Shown here in pieces: positions 18,578 through 21,120 of a stretch of 21,120 bases of DNA (positions are counted from its first letter, which is position 1; the number at the start of each line of letters is the position of its first letter). The notes under the pieces were generated by a model. That model had not been told where the DNA came from, searched no databases, and saw only the letters and a program-made list of their open reading frames with translations. Made by a program: the position numbers and the translations under genes. Source of the stretch: Ophiothrix spiculata (taxonomy: Eukaryota; Echinodermata; Ophiuroidea; Amphilepidida; Ophiotrichidae); the NCBI GenBank assembly GCA_000969725.1, contig JXSR01S073153.1, one strand, 5' to 3'.

Positions 18578-18650
18578 AAACTGCAACATGCGACAATATT
18601 TTGGCCATTCAGAGTTATCCTGCTTATAAAGTGCTGATGCGACTGAAACT

Positions 18651-18691
18651 GCAAAGCTATCAATTCATCAGCTTTGCATGCTTGTAGCTAA
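18651..18691 (+). other. Hairpin plus CTAA, possible Helitron-like 3' end
   Basis: GCAAAGCT (18651-18658) and AGCTTTGC (18670-18677) form a perfect 8-bp stem with an 11-base loop. CTAA follows ten bases later (18688-18691). A hairpin about 10 bases before CTRR is the Helitron 3' layout, and non-autonomous Helitrons often carry internal minisatellites. Against this, the next base is A, not the expected T, and no 5' TC end was found. Confidence 0.25.
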
Positions 18692-19343
18692 ACCTCTTAT
18701 TAAGTGAGCCTAGTTAATACAAGTTTGTGTGTTTGAAGAGTTTTATGAGCAGCTTCTTTCACTCAGTTGGCTTCTGACTTATTTTATTTCCATCTGGCTA
18801 AGAACTTGAAGGTCTGCTACTTGAATTGGTTGTTGACATGTATTTCGTTATCACAAATTCACAAAAATGTTAAGTGAGACTTCTTGACTTACGTTTTGTT
18901 GTTTGATATCAAAGCCTGTTGTATATAAACCACATAAATTGCTATAATTTGGATAATACATTGACTGTTTAACTATTTAACTAGCCAATGGTGCGTCTCT
19001 TATCCCCTGCCACTACTTTTCAGCGTTTAGCTGTTCTCCTAAAGCTGGAGGAAATCTAGAAGGAAGAAAGTGGTGTTGAAAAATGTGTGCATGGGAAGTG
19101 AAAGGAACAGTTTAAATCCTATTTATTTAATACATTAAAAGAGTGTGTGTGTGTGGGGGGGGGGAGGGAGTGAATGGACCTCTTGTCTCCCCTTGTCAGA
19201 TATTGGGGTATCCCTCAACCCCCCTTCCTCCTTTTCTTCATAGATATTTTCGTTGAGTTCTGACTATACTTAAATTATTTGCCTTATGTGATCCTTGCAT
19301 TTTAATAATGTAGACAGTATATTTCTTGCAATTCTCCTTGTAG

Positions 19344-19419
19344 GCAAAAATGGTTGACTTTGATACCGGTGACTTCTCAGTTCCTTTGGAGATATTGAAA
19401 AGGTTGGAAACAATTGAAG
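19344..19419 (+). CDS. Host gene exon G
   Basis: Acceptor CTCCTTGTAG; donor GAAG|GTAAGG. The 76 bases enter in phase 0 and leave in phase 1, reading AKMVDFDTGDFSVPLEILKR and LETIE with one extra base. It follows exon F in phase and continues its acidic/hydrophobic alternation. The gene must continue beyond it, as there is no stop, but no further exon could be recognised up to the right edge. Confidence 0.75.
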
Positions 19420-19621
19420 GTAAGGTATAGTAAGGATAGCCTTATTTTTTTTTGACCATTTTGTTAGTCATACATTTTCTATGGAGTTTTGAGACAATGC
19501 ATCATATGATACTTGCTATGGGAAACATATCTTTAGATGTGTTAGCAGCTACCAAAGAAATTACAAAAATAAGAAGTGTTTGCCACCATTTTGATTTAGT
19601 GTAAATTCTATGGGATGGCGG
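19420..19621. other. Intron sequence after exon G
   Basis: Intronic sequence after the donor, with a short T-run and no recognised element. TTTGCCACCATTTTGATTTA near 19579 partly resembles AAGCACCATTTCTCGATTTT near 20278, beyond the far end of the inverted-repeat element that follows. Confidence 0.5.
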
Positions 19622-20275
19622 CCATCTTGGATGTCGCTCATGGAGTTTGAGTTGTTGTAACTCTAGCATTTTACAGCTCTGTGTGCCATACTTCGAGATT
19701 CTTTGAAAGCGGGAAAATTGGCGTACCTTGATCAGAGCAAGTCGCAATAGACACTGCTTGAGATGCAGAGGGGAGCGTGGCCGAGTGGTTAGAGCGTTGG
19801 ACTCGTAATCACATGAACTACATCTGTCGTGGGGTCGAGCCCCGGTCCTGACACGTCTCCTTGTTTCCCTAAGCAAGAAACTTTACTCTACTTGCTTCGT
19901 GCTTCGGAGGGCACGTAAAGCCGTCGGTCCCATCTGAAGTGTTCCTGACACACTGTCGGATGTAAAAGAACGTCACGGGCTTGGCTATGGCAGTTCGAAA
20001 TAAGAGTAAGGGAACCTTCCCCGGCAACCGTGACCATATGTCAAAATACGTCATCAACTCTAGGACCAGAGTATCGGCATTTACGTCCAAAAATATGAAT
20101 CCTGCTGATTATCAACGTAGAAGTAGAAGTGTAAGTAGACACAGTTTGCACATGAAACAAAATGCACATGCTGTATATTCGTCAAGTGAAGATTTCCACA
20201 GCCTGGATATCGAGCCAATCTTCAAATATATCTTGAGGTACAATAACTCTACTCCATGAGCGACATAAAGATGGA
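19622..20275. mobile_element. Inverted-repeat element enclosing a SINE
   Basis: ATGTCGCTCATGGAGT at 19631-19646 has an exact 16-base inverse at 20251-20266. Similarity extends outward through CCATCTT (with indels) and inward through GAGTTGTTGTA against GAGTTATTGTA. The arms enclose about 600 bases, including the tRNA-derived SINE at 19771. It may be a DNA element of the foldback/MITE class that received a SINE, or a composite. No target duplication is certain. Confidence 0.65.
19771..20060 (+). mobile_element. tRNA-derived SINE
   Basis: The head reads GGGAGCGTGGCCGAGTGGTT, then AGAGCGTTGGACTCGTAATC. It carries a pol III A-box-like TGGCCGAGTGG at 19778-19788 and a B-box-like GGTCGAGCCCC at 19833-19843. 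The anticodon position would be CGT. The acceptor stem does not close and the variable region is irregular, so this is not a working tRNA gene. The body contains AAGCAAGAAACTTTACTCTA, GGGCACGTAAAGCCGTCGGT and GATGTAAAAGAACGTCACGG, a style seen in the conserved cores of animal SINEs. The 3' end is estimated, with no clear A-tail. Confidence 0.82.
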
Positions 20276-20339
20276 GGCAAGCACCATTTCTCGATTTTAA
20301 GTTGTTTGGCAGGTACATATATATAGCAGATTTACGTTA

Positions 20340-20674
20340 GGCCCCGTATCCATTGGATGTACCCATATGCGTGTGCCCTTGTCTTGTTATCCATTGCTTG
20401 TAATTGTGCAGCGCTACACAGACAATGAAGACCATTCTGCTGAGTGATCATATCAATGGTCTTGTGTATGGCAGATATTCCTATGACCTTTAGCTCACCA
20501 AGTATGAACATTGGTACTGCCTGGTCATAGGAATCATCTGCCGCGCACTAAGCCACTGATATGATCACTAAGCAGAACGAAGTTTATTGTCTGTGTTGCG
20601 CCGCACAATTACAAACAATGGAAAACGAGACAAGGGCACACGGCATAGGGGTATAAGTCAATGGATATGAGGCC
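20340..20674. mobile_element. 335-bp palindromic MITE, PIF/Harbinger-like
   Basis: The ends are GGCCCCGTATCCATTGG and the inverse of GGCCTCATATCCATTGA, flanked by TTA at 20337-20339 and 20675-20677. A 3-bp TWA duplication with a G/C-rich TIR is the PIF/Harbinger pattern. The arms stay complementary over most of the length, for example GTGTGCCCTTGTCT, CCATTGCTTGTAATTGTGC and TGATCATATCA with their inverses, so the RNA or single strand would form one long imperfect hairpin. No transposase is present. Confidence 0.85.
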
Positions 20675-20677
20675 TTA

Positions 20678-21120
20678 CAGATCTTCACCATCGTGTCACC
20701 ATTGTGAAAACCAACCTGGGGCATTCCAGGAAACCCTTGAATCATTGTGAAAACAAACAGTGTAAATTGGATTCTTTCACTACATGTTGAGTTTACTCAT
20801 ACTGCTGTTGCTAAGCAGATTTTTTGTGTGTGTGATTTAACAAATCATTTGATGTAATATTGAGTCATTGGCTCCAAGCCTCAAGGAGGAACGTCAAAAG
20901 TTTTGATTTACCATATGTTCCGAGCAGTCTCTGCCCACCCTAAAGCTGATTTCAGAGTGTCTGTTGTGTTGGTCACACGACCAGCTTGATGTCAAAAATT
21001 TCAAGTGCACAAACTTGACCTTGTCGCACTTGAACAATTTTGTCCAGCTGGACAAGCCGATATATAGATTACCCTGTCGTGATGGTCTTAAAGGTACATA
21101 GACTAGTCCGATTTTTCAAA
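20678..21120. other. Non-coding tail with a small inverted repeat
   Basis: No exon is recognised. An imperfect hairpin pairs CCAGCTTGATGTCAAAAATT with TCAAGTGC (about 20981-21008) against GCACTTGAACAATTTTGTCC and AGCTGG (about 21027-21053). It may be another short element or part of one cut by the right edge. Confidence 0.4.

Larger units (their letters stand above)
17455..19343 (+). other. Intron F-G with 74-bp minisatellite
   Basis: An 1889-base intron. Around 17550-17580 lies a near-palindrome (CAAACAAACAAA, GCTTGTTTGTTTG). The minisatellite fills 17640-18577. From 18700 to 19343 there is no gene; a GT microsatellite joined to a G-run sits at about 19142-19167. Confidence 0.65.

Noticed and set aside
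19771-19850. Functional tRNA-Thr(CGT) gene
   Set aside because: The A and B boxes are present, but the acceptor stem does not pair and the anticodon/variable regions are irregular; the downstream body shows it is a SINE.

Overview
The window looks like eukaryotic, AT-rich, intron-rich DNA from an invertebrate animal. Short coding exons have GT-AG borders and compatible reading phases. They are separated by introns packed with LINE, Penelope, Tc1/mariner, SINE and MITE relics. Some dispersed repeats resemble ones I associate with marine deuterostomes (hemichordates, echinoderms, amphioxus), but that is an impression and the species is not determined. I see no bacterial operons, CRISPR arrays or rRNA.

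Layout. 1-640: a degenerate array built on the box GGTGTCCAC. About 1149-6569: an antisense LINE with an N-terminal domain, a repeat-rich linker, a PHD finger, a partial AP-type endonuclease, a reverse transcriptase and a C-terminal domain. It is broken by stops and frameshifts, and its 5' end closes in a foldback of about 100 bp per arm. 7143-7556: a MITE with a perfect 8-bp target duplication, inserted in a local repeat. 8190-8576: a relic of a second, different LINE reverse transcriptase, antisense.

From 8645 to 19419 seven plus-strand exons form part of one host gene: 8645-8773, 11539-11651, 13046-13154, 14467-14603, 15207-15344, 17199-17454 and 19344-19419. They join in frame to about 319 residues of a mostly acidic, soluble-looking protein that I do not recognise. 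The gene probably continues on both sides, although an ATG in good context at 8654 could be its start.

The introns hold a 1.5-kb Tc1/mariner-like palindromic element (8836-10345), a 724-bp mariner-type MITE (10726-11449), a 211-bp inverted-repeat element (12069-12279), a 410-bp Penelope relic with hammerhead-like cores in both arms (13921-14330), a degenerate GGACTAGCGAG repeat (14950-15105), a dispersed repeat abutting an exon donor (about 15352-15655), a 419-bp MITE (16743-17161) and a 74-bp minisatellite carrying an octamer-like box in nearly every unit (17640-18577). Downstream of the last exon lie a tRNA-derived SINE inside an inverted-repeat element (19622-20275) and a 335-bp Harbinger-like MITE (20340-20674).

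No new multi-gene system is evident. The points most worth following up are the Penelope hammerhead-like cores, the LINE 5' foldback and its disordered PHD/endonuclease junction, the octamer-bearing minisatellite, and the unidentified host protein.
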